From Cryptosporangium aurantiacum (GTDB taxonomy: Bacteria > Actinomycetota > Actinomycetes > Mycobacteriales > Cryptosporangiaceae), in NCBI RefSeq assembly GCF_900143005.1, contig NZ_FRCS01000031.1, positions 1-56,080 on the forward strand: a DNA stretch of 56,080 nucleotides, written 5' to 3'. This document shows positions 44,388 to 51,089 of the stretch, in pieces (positions within the stretch are counted from its first letter, which is position 1; every line of letters starts with the position of its first letter). The notes under the pieces are model-generated. The model searched no databases. It was not told the DNA's origin and saw only the letters and a list, made by a program, of their open reading frames with translations. The translations under genes were made by a program, and so were the position numbers.

Positions 44388-44476
44388 GGAGGGCTCGCCT
44401 AGTGGCCGATGGCGGCAGTCTTGAAAACTGCTACACCGGGGAACCGGTGTCGTGGGTTCGAATCCCACGCCCTCCG
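44388..44476 (+). tRNA. tRNA-Ser (anticodon UGA)
   Basis: A complete class II tRNA. The 7-bp acceptor stem is GGAGGGC/GCCCTCC with discriminator G. The anticodon stem GCAGT/ACTGC presents loop CTTGAAA with anticodon TGA (44422-44424). The long variable arm is ACACCGG/CCGGTGT, and the T-arm is GTGGG-TTCGAAT-CCCAC. CCA is not encoded. It reads UCA and related serine codons and is a substrate of SerS, encoded at 10.7 kb. A defence-like gene pair begins just past it; tRNA-Ser genes are common integration sites, although I found no repeated 3' tRNA end nearby. Confidence 0.97.
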
Positions 44477-44594
44477 CCCCACCCCGCTCCGGGCTAGCCG
44501 GGGCTCCGGGCCGTCGGGTGACGGGTTCTCGGGCCGTAACGGGCGCTTAGAGGCCGCTTTCGCGTGCTTCGGCGTCGAGCTGTAGCCCGGCTCC

Positions 44595-45236
44595 TTACGT
44601 CCCCTTCGACGTGACGGCGTCGACGAGGCGGTGCATCCCGGAGGACGGGTTGTCGTTTGGGAACGAGACGTCGTTCTGTCGATGCCGCTCCTCAACCAAC
44701 TTGGCCCGCCGGCTCGCGTCGTGTTTGTGGGGCATGTAGTGGACGCTCGACACTCCCTTGTTGTCCTGGCCGTCGCAGGCTCGGCGCAAGCGACTGGCGC
44801 CGGCGGTGTCGATGAACGACGTGTGGTCACGGAAGTGCCACACCAGCCAAATCTCGAAGCACGGGTTCGAGATGGCCAGGCTGATTCCCGCGCGCTGAGC
44901 CGTCTCGACTGCGCGAATCAGGCCTGGATGGTGCTGCGGCCATTCCACGTCGAAAACGCACCAGAACTCGTCCACTTCGCCCTGCTCACGCGTGTTCCGG
45001 TCCTTCGCCTCGATGGCCAGCTGAACCAGGGCTAACGGTGTGGAACTCTTGACAGAGGACTGGATTCGCAGGTCGACTGCGGCAGCATCCCGCACCTCGG
45101 GATCCCGCTTGAGCTCCTCCAAGTACTCCGGCTCGGTACGGCGCCCTTCGCAGTAGATGACGAAGGTCTTGCGCGGCCGACGAAAGCCGGTTCGCCGCTT
45201 CAGCGAGCTGGACGGCCGCCGCGACCTCGTAGTCAT
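44595..45236 (-). CDS. RloB family protein (AbiLii-like)
   Basis: A 213-residue RloB-domain protein. 'FVIYCEGRRTEPEYLEELK' near residue 25 is the RloB signature, with a glutamate placed as in TOPRIM-like nucleases. 'FWCVFDVEWPQHH' supplies the DxE pair, and 'SNPCFEIWLVWHF' is the other strongly conserved block. In lactococcal AbiL phage-abortive-infection systems, an AAA ATPase (AbiLi) is paired with an RloB protein (AbiLii). Here the ATG overlaps the ATPase stop by four bases, the same pairing. It is probably the nuclease-like effector of a defence system. It ends about 120 bases from the tRNA-Ser gene. Confidence 0.88.
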   Translation of the reverse strand: MTTRSRRPSSSLKRRTGFRRPRKTFVIYCEGRRTEPEYLEELKRDPEVRDAAAVDLRIQSSVKSSTPLALVQLAIEAKDRNTREQGEVDEFWCVFDVEWPQHHPGLIRAVETAQRAGISLAISNPCFEIWLVWHFRDHTSFIDTAGASRLRRACDGQDNKGVSSVHYMPHKHDASRRAKLVEERHRQNDVSFPNDNPSSGMHRLVDAVTSKGT

Positions 45237-46498
45237 CCGGGATCCTGCGGTTGGACACCGAGATAGGCCTTGAGCGCCTGCTGGTCCAGTTCCGGAACGG
45301 CTCCGAAACGCCCCTGCAGATAGGCCTTTTCGAGATTTAGTGAGCGCCGAACCTTGTCGCCGCCGAAATCGGAGAGGGGAGTCAAGGAGGTTGCGCCGCG
45401 AATCCCTTTATCGGTCAGCCATACCTCATCACGATTCAAATGGTTCAGTAAACTCGTGTCGTGGCTAGTGAACACGAGTTGGGCGCCCGAAGGGTTCGTC
45501 CTGGGGTCTTGGAAGAGTTCGAGGAGCTTCGCTGAGAGACGCGGATGGAGGCTCGCGTCGATCTCGTCGAAGAGCATCGTGCGCCCGGCTTTGAGCGCAC
45601 GTAGCACCGGCCCGATTAGTCTGAACCACGTCCGTGTGCCCTCGGATTCGTCGTAGAGGTTGAACGCGATTTTCTGGTCTTCCACCCGGTGAACCAGTCG
45701 AATCTGTCGACGAATCGGGGCATCGACGGCGTCGTCGACGGCCTCTTCCACCACTTCGACGTCATCGATTCCCAGATCCGCGAAGCGCAGCAGGCCGAGG
45801 CCTTGTGTGCGGCCGCGCTGGTCGGAACTCTCGACGAATAGGCGCTCGGTCTCAGATGCGCGGTACAACACTGGCGACGAGTACGCGTACCAATCAACAG
45901 TACGAGGCCTTCGGGGACGCGTGCCGAGAACAACGACGTTGGCAAGTTTGTGGCCGAACGGACTCACGTCAGGCTCGCGGAATCGCATTGCCGCCGAGAG
46001 TGCGAGCGTCGTCGGCGTCAGCAGTTCCCGGACGCCCGATAGCGCGGAGCCGAGGCCGCGCCGGAAGTGGATGTTCAAACCCTCTCGCTCGAACAGGAGA
46101 CGCTGGCGTCGTTCCGGGTAGCTGTAGAGCGCTTCGGTGGTCACCTCTTTGTCGGTCAGTTCGAGCTGGTAGGCGTATCGGACTCCGTCGACCATCATTT
46201 CGGCTTCGAAGGTGGTGGGTAGTCCGGCCGCGCTGGAGAATTTGAACGGCTCGCGCGGAATTGTCTCGTCCCACGCTCGTAGGGAGCGTCCGACGGCGGC
46301 CGAGAGCCAGGCGAGCGCGTCGACGACGTTCGACTTTCCGGAAGCGTTCGGACCGTAGATTCCGGCTACCGTGAGCACGCTCTCGTTCAGCAGGTCGAAC
46401 CGGCGGGCGGCTTCGCGATCGTCGTCGACGGCGACCATCGATAGCTCGACGGGCTCGTTGATCGAACGGTGGTTCGAGACCGCGAATCTCAGGAGCAC
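45233..46498 (-). CDS. AAA ATPase, RloA/AbiLi-like
   Basis: A 421-residue ABC/SMC-like AAA ATPase of the RloA type. 'LLRFAVSNHRSINEPVELSM' is the typical opening. Walker A is 'GIYGPNASGKSNVVDAL', Walker B 'MLFDEIDASLHPRL' and the switch 'VFTSHDTSLLN'. The GTG at 46498 is chosen because GGAGG sits six bases before it and it opens with 'LLRF' as in relatives; ATG at 46510 and GTG at 46525 are in frame. Codon use is visibly less GC-rich than in the flanking core genes, consistent with acquisition. It is probably the sensor/ATPase of the pair. Confidence 0.9.
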   Translation of the reverse strand: MLLRFAVSNHRSINEPVELSMVAVDDDREAARRFDLLNESVLTVAGIYGPNASGKSNVVDALAWLSAAVGRSLRAWDETIPREPFKFSSAAGLPTTFEAEMMVDGVRYAYQLELTDKEVTTEALYSYPERRQRLLFEREGLNIHFRRGLGSALSGVRELLTPTTLALSAAMRFREPDVSPFGHKLANVVVLGTRPRRPRTVDWYAYSSPVLYRASETERLFVESSDQRGRTQGLGLLRFADLGIDDVEVVEEAVDDAVDAPIRRQIRLVHRVEDQKIAFNLYDESEGTRTWFRLIGPVLRALKAGRTMLFDEIDASLHPRLSAKLLELFQDPRTNPSGAQLVFTSHDTSLLNHLNRDEVWLTDKGIRGATSLTPLSDFGGDKVRRSLNLEKAYLQGRFGAVPELDQQALKAYLGVQPQDPG

Positions 46499-46640
46499 TG
46501 CCGCCTCCATGCGTCGGACGTGCACTCTCGCGCCACTCTACGTCAAACTCCGACGGGATCAGGCGTCTGTATGCGCTTCGATGGGCCTGGGTGATAGCCT
46601 CGCCGGCAGCGTCGCGTGCCGGTAACGGTCAGCGTTAGGC

Positions 46641-46676
46641 ATGGAGGCGCCGGATCCAAAGGAAGCTCGGACATGA
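46641..46676 (+). CDS. Possible leader mini-ORF (1) before hemerythrin
   Basis: An 11-codon frame (MEAPDPKEART) whose TGA overlaps the ATG of the next mini-ORF. It could be chance; it is listed because the ATGA overlaps form a chain leading to the hemerythrin start. Confidence 0.2.
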   Translation: MEAPDPKEART

Positions 46677-46699
46677 GGACCGCTCCGACCACGCGGTGA
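46673..46699 (+). CDS. Possible leader mini-ORF (2) before hemerythrin
   Basis: An 8-codon frame (MRTAPTTR) whose TGA overlaps the hemerythrin GTG as GTGA. The GGAAG at 46661-46665 could serve as its ribosome site. Low confidence. Confidence 0.22.
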   Translation: MRTAPTTR

Positions 46700-47157
46700 C
46701 CCGGGACCGCGCACAAGCCTGGGGCCGCCAACTCCACCTTGTGCACCAGGCCCTCCGCCTGCGAATGACCAGGCTCCGCGAGTCGATCACCGATGGTGAA
46801 CCGCGCGAGAAACTCTCCACCGAACTCGGGCTGTTCTGCCTCGGGTTCTGTACCGCCCTCAACAGCCACCATCGCGCGGAGGACGGCGAACTGTTCCCCC
46901 GAATTCTGGCGGAACACCCCGGCCTCGCCCCGGTCGTCGCCAAGTTGAACGAGGACCACGTGTTGCTCGGGTACTTGCTCACCGACCTGGAACGAGCCGT
47001 GGCCACCGCGGACGCCGACGAGCTGCTCAGACACCTCGACGGAATCGAGGCGATCATGGACTCCCACTTCGGCTTCGAGGAACGGCAGATCACGGCCGTT
47101 CTCGATGCGATGACCACGACGGACGCGGACATCGTGCGCCTGCTCGGCGCCGATTAA
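46696..47157 (+). CDS. Hemerythrin domain protein
   Basis: A 153-residue four-helix hemerythrin-like protein. Likely di-iron ligands are His17 in 'LHLVHQALR', the HHxxE motif in 'NSHHRAEDGELFPRI', the His in 'LNEDHVLLG', and HxxxE in 'DSHFGFEERQI'. Such proteins bind O2, NO or peroxide. The GTG at 46696 is the only start codon in the open frame. It lies alone between the RloAB pair, read divergently, and the Y-RNA-like region. A hairpin follows the stop. Confidence 0.87.
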   Translation: MTRDRAQAWGRQLHLVHQALRLRMTRLRESITDGEPREKLSTELGLFCLGFCTALNSHHRAEDGELFPRILAEHPGLAPVVAKLNEDHVLLGYLLTDLERAVATADADELLRHLDGIEAIMDSHFGFEERQITAVLDAMTTTDADIVRLLGAD

Positions 47158-47163
47158 CTCAGT

Positions 47164-47187
47164 TGCCCGGTGCGCCCGCACCGGGCA
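47164..47187 (+). terminator. Hairpin after the hemerythrin gene
   Basis: TGCCCGGTGCG pairs with CGCACCGGGCA (11 bp, 2-base apex), starting 7 bases after the hemerythrin stop. It separates that gene from the downstream non-coding RNAs. Confidence 0.65.
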
Positions 47188-47201
47188 CTCTCAATGGCGC
47201 A

Positions 47202-47305
47202 CCTCCCGGTGCGAAGACCACGGCTACTTCTTTGGTGAAAAGGCCCGCATCAGGGCCTGCGAGTTCGAATCTCGCGCTGCCGCGGTCATCTTTGATCTCG
47301 GGAGG
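47202..47305 (+). ncRNA. Y-RNA-like RNA 1 (reduced tRNA-like module)
   Basis: The ends pair: CCTCCCG (47202-47208) with CGGGAGG (47299-47305). An internal loop with GTGCGAA on the 5' side and ATCTTTGATCT on the 3' side follows, then a second helix GACCACGGC/GCCGCGGTC (47216-47224 with 47279-47287, one mismatch). Inside are a 6-bp hairpin (47241-47258) and a canonical tRNA T-arm, GCGAG-TTCGAAT-CTCGC (47259-47275). There is no D-arm. GGTGCGAAG resembles the GGUCCGAAG strand of the Ro60-binding helix of animal Y RNAs. Position upstream of a Ro60 gene fits a bacterial Y RNA. Exact ends are not known. Confidence 0.75.
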
Positions 47306-47323
47306 CTCGAACTACACGGCGGT

Positions 47324-47464
47324 GCCCGTCCGGTGCGAAGTACAGGGTTACTTCCACTCGAAAAATGGGATGGTTATCGGTTCGAATCCGGTCGGCGCCT
47401 TCGGACGCTGTAGCTCAATTCGGTAGAGCATCACGTACCTTGTGCGATTTGATCTCGGCCGGGC
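47324..47464 (+). ncRNA. Y-RNA-like RNA 2 (YrlA-type, permuted tRNA mimic)
   Basis: The end helix is GCCCGTCCG/CGGCCGGGC (47324-47332 with 47456-47464, one mismatch). The same GGTGCGAAG and TTTGATCTCGG strands as in RNA 1 recur (offsets 124 and 157 bases). The interior is a tRNA in permuted order: T-arm ATCGG-TTCGAAT-CCGGT (47376-47392), an acceptor-like stem CGGCGCC/GACGCTG capped by TTCG (47393-47410), then TA and a D-arm GCTC-AATTCGGTA-GAGC (47411-47429). T- and D-loop bases needed for the tRNA elbow are all present. This is the layout described for YrlA RNAs. Confidence 0.8.
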
Positions 47465-47486
47465 TCCGCCGTGTAGTTTCGCCTTC

Positions 47487-47503
47487 CCTCCGACAAATGG
47501 AGG
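47487..47503 (+). promoter_or_regulatory. Hairpin that can hide the Ro60 ribosome binding site
   Basis: CCTCC (47487-47491) can pair with the GGAGG ribosome binding site (47499-47503) around a 7-base loop, 7 bases before the Ro60 ATG. It is only 23 bases past the end of Y-RNA-like RNA 2. Confidence 0.55.
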
Positions 47504-47510
47504 TCGAGCC

Positions 47511-49055
47511 ATGTCCAAGTTCAACCGCAACACCGTGCGGCCCGCCGCCAACTCGCCGATTGTCGGCGAGACGGTCGCGTCGGGCGTCACCTACGAGGGT
47601 GGCCCGGGATTCGCGCGCGACGTCAAGTCGGAGCTCTTCCTGCTGGCCGTGACCAACATGGTCGGCGAGGACACGTTCTACGAGGCCGGCGCGAAGCGCG
47701 ATGCCCGGTATGAGCGGCTCGTGCGCGCAGCGACCACCGCGGACCCGGACTGGACGGCCCGTTTCCTGCGGTGGCTGCGCGGCGATGCCAACATGCGCTC
47801 GGCGTCGCTGGTGGGCGCCGCCGCGTTCGCTGCGGAGCGGGTCCAGCGGCGGCAGCCGGGGATGACCCGCCAGGTTGTCGCCTCGGTGCTGCAGCGTGCC
47901 GACGAGCCGGGTGAGCTGCTGGCCTACTGGACATCCCGGTACGGCCGGTCGATCCCGAAGCCGGTGAAGCGAGGCATCGCCGATGCGGTGGTTCGCCTCT
48001 ACGACGAGCGGTCGCTGCTCAAGTACGACGCGGACACGCGCGGCTTCCGGTTCGGTGACGTCCTCGAACTCGCTCACCCCTCGCCTCGGGCGTCCTGGCA
48101 AGGGGCGCTGTTCCGGTACGCGATCGACCGGCGCCACAACCGGCCGAACGCGATCCCGGACGAGCTGTCCGTGCTCCGTGCGCGGGCCGAGCTGACCGCA
48201 CTGCCGGTCGACGAGCGGCGCGCGGCACTCGACCCCGAGCGGCTGCGCGCGGCCGGGATGACGTGGGAGTCGGTCGCCGGCTGGCTGCAGGGCCCGATGG
48301 ATGCCGCGGCCTGGACGTCGCTGATCCCGACGATGGGTTACATGGCGCTCCTGCGTAACCTGCGGAACTTCGACGAGGCCGGCGTCCCGGACGAGGCCGC
48401 CGCTCAGGTCGCTGCGCGGCTGGCCGACCCCGCACAGGTCGCGAAGTCCCGGCAGCTGCCGATGCGGTTCCTGTCCGCGTACCGGGCCGCACCGTCGCTG
48501 CGGTGGGGTAAGGCGCTCGAGTCCGCGCTGGCAGCGAGCCTGGCGAACGTCCCTGCACTGCCCGGGCGGACGCTGGTTCTCGTCGACCGGTCCGGGTCGA
48601 TGTTCGACCGGATGTCGGCCCGGTCGGAGCTGACCCGTGCGGATGCGGCAGCGCTGTTCGGATCCGCGCTGGCGGTGCGGGCCGAGAATCCGACGCTCGT
48701 CGAGTTCGGTACCCGCTCGCGCGAGGTGCGGCTGCCGCGCGGCACGTCCGTGCTCCGGATGCTGGAACGCTTCGGCGACCTGGGCGGCACGAATACGGCG
48801 TCGGCGGTGGGGAAGCACTACCGGAAGCACGATCGGGTCGTGATCGTCACCGACGAGCAGGTGTGGGGCGGCCGTTACGGCGCCGAGCCGACCAGCGTGG
48901 TGCCGCCGAACGTGCCGGTTTACACCTGGAACCTCGCGGGCTACCGGTATGGGCACGGTCCGTCCGGCGTCGCCAACCGGCACACGTTCGGCGGGCTCTC
49001 GGACGCTGCCTTCCGGATGCTTCCGCTGCTCGAAGCGTCCACCTGGCCGTTCTGA
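47511..49055 (+). CDS. rsr: Ro60/TROVE domain RNA-binding protein
   Basis: A 514-residue Ro60 orthologue. The N-terminal two thirds are the HEAT-repeat TROVE ring ('VTNMVGEDTFYEAGAKRD', 'WTARFLRWLRGDANMRSASLVGA', 'IPTMGYMALLRNLRNFDEAGV'). The C-terminal third is a von Willebrand A domain with MIDAS 'LVDRSGSM'. Ro60 binds Y RNAs on its outer surface and the 3' ends of misfolded RNAs in its channel; in Deinococcus a Y RNA tethers it to PNPase. ATG at 47511 has GGAGG 7 bases upstream. Two Y-RNA-like sequences lie directly upstream. No rtcB or pnp gene is in the window. Confidence 0.95.
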   Translation: MSKFNRNTVRPAANSPIVGETVASGVTYEGGPGFARDVKSELFLLAVTNMVGEDTFYEAGAKRDARYERLVRAATTADPDWTARFLRWLRGDANMRSASLVGAAAFAAERVQRRQPGMTRQVVASVLQRADEPGELLAYWTSRYGRSIPKPVKRGIADAVVRLYDERSLLKYDADTRGFRFGDVLELAHPSPRASWQGALFRYAIDRRHNRPNAIPDELSVLRARAELTALPVDERRAALDPERLRAAGMTWESVAGWLQGPMDAAAWTSLIPTMGYMALLRNLRNFDEAGVPDEAAAQVAARLADPAQVAKSRQLPMRFLSAYRAAPSLRWGKALESALAASLANVPALPGRTLVLVDRSGSMFDRMSARSELTRADAAALFGSALAVRAENPTLVEFGTRSREVRLPRGTSVLRMLERFGDLGGTNTASAVGKHYRKHDRVVIVTDEQVWGGRYGAEPTSVVPPNVPVYTWNLAGYRYGHGPSGVANRHTFGGLSDAAFRMLPLLEASTWPF

Positions 49056-49057
49056 TC

Positions 49058-49087
49058 GCGGCCGGTCGACTTCGGTCGACCGGCCGC
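49058..49087 (+). terminator. Hairpin terminator after Ro60
   Basis: A perfect 13-bp stem (GCGGCCGGTCGAC and its complement) with a TTCG loop, two bases after the Ro60 stop. No T-run. Confidence 0.85.
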
Positions 49088-49147
49088 ACCGCGTAAACAC
49101 ACCGGGATGGGATAGGAGTAGAGGAACCACCCGGAGAGGACGTGTCG

Positions 49148-49780
49148 ATGCGGTTCCAGAAGTTCGGCCATGCGTGCCTTCTCGTCGAGGAGGCGGACGC
49201 CCGGGTGCTGATCGACCCCGGCGTGTTCTCGCCGGGTTGGGAGAACCTCCGGGACGTGACCGCGGTCCTGGTCACCCACCAGCACCCCGATCACCTCGAC
49301 CTCGACCGGCTGCCCGGACTCCTCGACGCCAACCCGGACCTCGTCATCCACACCGATCAGGCCAGCGCCGGGATCCTCACGGACAAGGGAATCCGCGCCG
49401 AGGGCGTCGCGGCCGGCGCAGCCTTCGACCACAACGGCCTGAGCATCGAGGCGATCGGCGTCGACCACGCGGTGATCCACCCGGACATCCCGGTCATCCC
49501 CAACGTCGGCTACCTCCTCGGCGGCCGCTTCTTCCACCCCGGTGACGCGCTCACCGTGCCGGACCGGCCGGTGGAGCTCCTCGGTGTGCCGACCGCGGCG
49601 CCCTGGCTGAAGCTCTGGGAGGCCGTCGACTACCTGCGCGCGGTAGCACCCCGGATCGCGATCCCGATCCACGAGAAGGCGGCCGCGTTCCCGGCGATGT
49701 ACTACCAGAACATGACGAAGCTGGCCCCGGAGAGCACCGCCGTCGAGATCATCGACGACGGTGAGCCGCGGGAGTACTGA
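49148..49780 (+). CDS. UlaG-like metallo-beta-lactamase-fold hydrolase
   Basis: A 210-residue MBL-fold enzyme. 'RFQKFGHACLLVEEADARVLIDPGVF' is the N-terminal sandwich, 'VLVTHQHPDHLD' the HxHxDH metal motif, 'FFHPGDAL' a further ligand, and 'IPIHEKAA' the last histidine. Relatives cleave cyclic or lactone substrates or act as small metal hydrolases. The ATG at 49148 lies 7 bases after GGAGAGGA; the GTG at 49142 is less well spaced. Its stop overlaps the next start by one base. Confidence 0.92.
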   Translation: MRFQKFGHACLLVEEADARVLIDPGVFSPGWENLRDVTAVLVTHQHPDHLDLDRLPGLLDANPDLVIHTDQASAGILTDKGIRAEGVAAGAAFDHNGLSIEAIGVDHAVIHPDIPVIPNVGYLLGGRFFHPGDALTVPDRPVELLGVPTAAPWLKLWEAVDYLRAVAPRIAIPIHEKAAAFPAMYYQNMTKLAPESTAVEIIDDGEPREY

Positions 49781-50829
49781 TGGCCGACCAACTGCGGGTC
49801 GCGCTGCTCGGGTACGGCACCGCGGGTGCTCACTTCCATGCGCCGCTGATCGCGGCCGTCGACGGTCTCGTGTTGACCGCCGTTGTCACCTCCAACCCCA
49901 CCCGCCGCGATCAGGTGCACCGTGATTTTCCGGACGCCATGGTGCTCGCCGATCCGGGTGAGGTGTGGGCCGATCGGCAGTCGTACGACCTGGTGGTCAT
50001 CGCAACCCCGAACGGCACCCACGTGCCGCTCGCCAAGGCCGCCGTGGAAGCCCGGCTGCCCGCTGTCGTCGACAAGCCGCTCGCGAGCAGCGCCGGGGAG
50101 GCGAAGGCCCTGGTCAGGCAGGCCGAGGCTGCGCGCGTCCCGCTCACCGTCTACCAGAACCGACGCTGGGACGGCGACTTCCGCACAATGCGACGGCTCA
50201 TCCAGGCGGGGGCGATCGGGCATCCGCTGCGGCTGGAGAGCCGGTTCGACCGGTGGCGTCCGGCGGTGGCAGCCGGTGCGTGGAAGGAGAACGCGGCCGA
50301 CGCGGGCGGCATCCTGCTGGACCTCGGCACGCACCTCGTCGACCAGGCGTTGGTGCTGCTCGGCCCGGTGCGGTCGGTCTACGCGGAGATCGATACCCGG
50401 CGCTCGGGCGCGTCGGTGGAGGACGACGTCTTCCTGGCGCTGACCCACGCGTCCGGTGTGCACAGCCACCTCTGGGCCTCCGCGCTCGCGGGACAGCTGG
50501 CGCCGCGGTTCCGGCTGCTCGGCGACGCCGGAGCCTATGTCACCTGGGGCATGGACCCGCAGGAGGAGGCGCTGCGAGCTGGGCGGAAGCCCGGGTCGCC
50601 GCACTTTGGCGAGCGGCCGGCCGCCGAGTGGGGCACGGTCGGTGCGGGGGACGCCGCCCGGCCTTACCGGACGCTCACCGGCGAGTGGACGCGGTTCTAC
50701 GAGGGCGTGCTGACGGCGCTCACCTCGGGGGCTCCGATGCCGGTCGATCCCCGGGACGCCGTCCGCGTCCTGACGATCCTGGACGCCGCCCGACGCAGTG
50801 CATCCACACGCACGGTTGTGGATATCTGA
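49780..50829 (+). CDS. Gfo/Idh/MocA family oxidoreductase
   Basis: A 349-residue NAD(P)-dependent dehydrogenase. 'VALLGYGTAGAHFHAPLI' is the Rossmann nucleotide loop, 'VVIATPNGTH' and 'VVDKPLASS' (with the EKP-like catalytic lysine) follow, and 'GGILLDLGTHLVDQALVLLG' is the C-terminal domain motif with the catalytic histidine. Family members oxidise sugars, inositols or amino sugars. It is coupled to the MBL-fold gene by a TGATG overlap. The last 10 bases reach into the cluster of DnaA-box-like sequences. Confidence 0.93.
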   Translation: MADQLRVALLGYGTAGAHFHAPLIAAVDGLVLTAVVTSNPTRRDQVHRDFPDAMVLADPGEVWADRQSYDLVVIATPNGTHVPLAKAAVEARLPAVVDKPLASSAGEAKALVRQAEAARVPLTVYQNRRWDGDFRTMRRLIQAGAIGHPLRLESRFDRWRPAVAAGAWKENAADAGGILLDLGTHLVDQALVLLGPVRSVYAEIDTRRSGASVEDDVFLALTHASGVHSHLWASALAGQLAPRFRLLGDAGAYVTWGMDPQEEALRAGRKPGSPHFGERPAAEWGTVGAGDAARPYRTLTGEWTRFYEGVLTALTSGAPMPVDPRDAVRVLTILDAARRSASTRTVVDI

Positions 50830-50972
50830 GTTATCCACATAATCCACAGCCTGTGGAGAACTTCGTCCCCAGCTGTGGATAACGCCTGTGCACAGCTGTG
50901 GATGACGCCCTCGGTGAACCCCCGGCGGGGCTGGCCGTGGCATGAAAGTGCCTCTGCTGAATCTGTGGACAT
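50817..50972. promoter_or_regulatory. Cluster of seven DnaA-box-like sequences
   Basis: Two perfect TTATCCACA boxes (50831-50839 plus strand; 50874-50882 minus strand) and five with one mismatch to TTATCCACA or TTGTCCACA (50817-50825, 50840-50848, 50852-50860, 50897-50905, 50964-50972) lie within 156 bases, in both orientations. The region is AT-richer than its neighbours and lies mostly between the oxidoreductase and acyl-CoA dehydrogenase genes. There is no dnaA, dnaN or rpmH here, so this is probably not the origin itself but a DnaA-binding locus. DnaA titration or reactivation is the likely role. Confidence 0.8.
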
Positions 50973-51089
50973 CAGGTTTCACAGCCGTCCCACAGAACGC
51001 GTCGAATGCCACAGAAGGCACAACTCCATGCACAGTGCGGGGCGTTCTGCGGTACGCATGTATCCCGCACCGCACACCCGGGAGCCGTG

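Noticed and set aside
44477-46640. An attachment-site repeat of the tRNA-Ser 3' end marking an integrated element
   Set aside because: I found no second copy of the T-arm/acceptor sequence, and there is no integrase. Acquisition remains possible, but an integrative element is not shown.
47216-47287. Y-RNA-like RNA 1 as a genuine tRNA gene
   Set aside because: It has a T-arm and an acceptor-like helix, but no D-arm and no 5+7+5 anticodon arm; the helix is 9 bp with a mismatch.
47404-47458. A conventional tRNA starting at GACGCTGTAGCTCAATTCGGTAG
   Set aside because: The D-arm is good, but no T-arm or 3' acceptor strand follows. The matching T-arm lies upstream, which fits the permuted mimic instead.
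50817-50972. This cluster as the chromosomal oriC
   Set aside because: dnaA, dnaN and rpmH are absent on either side. Actinobacterial oriC normally lies between dnaA and dnaN.
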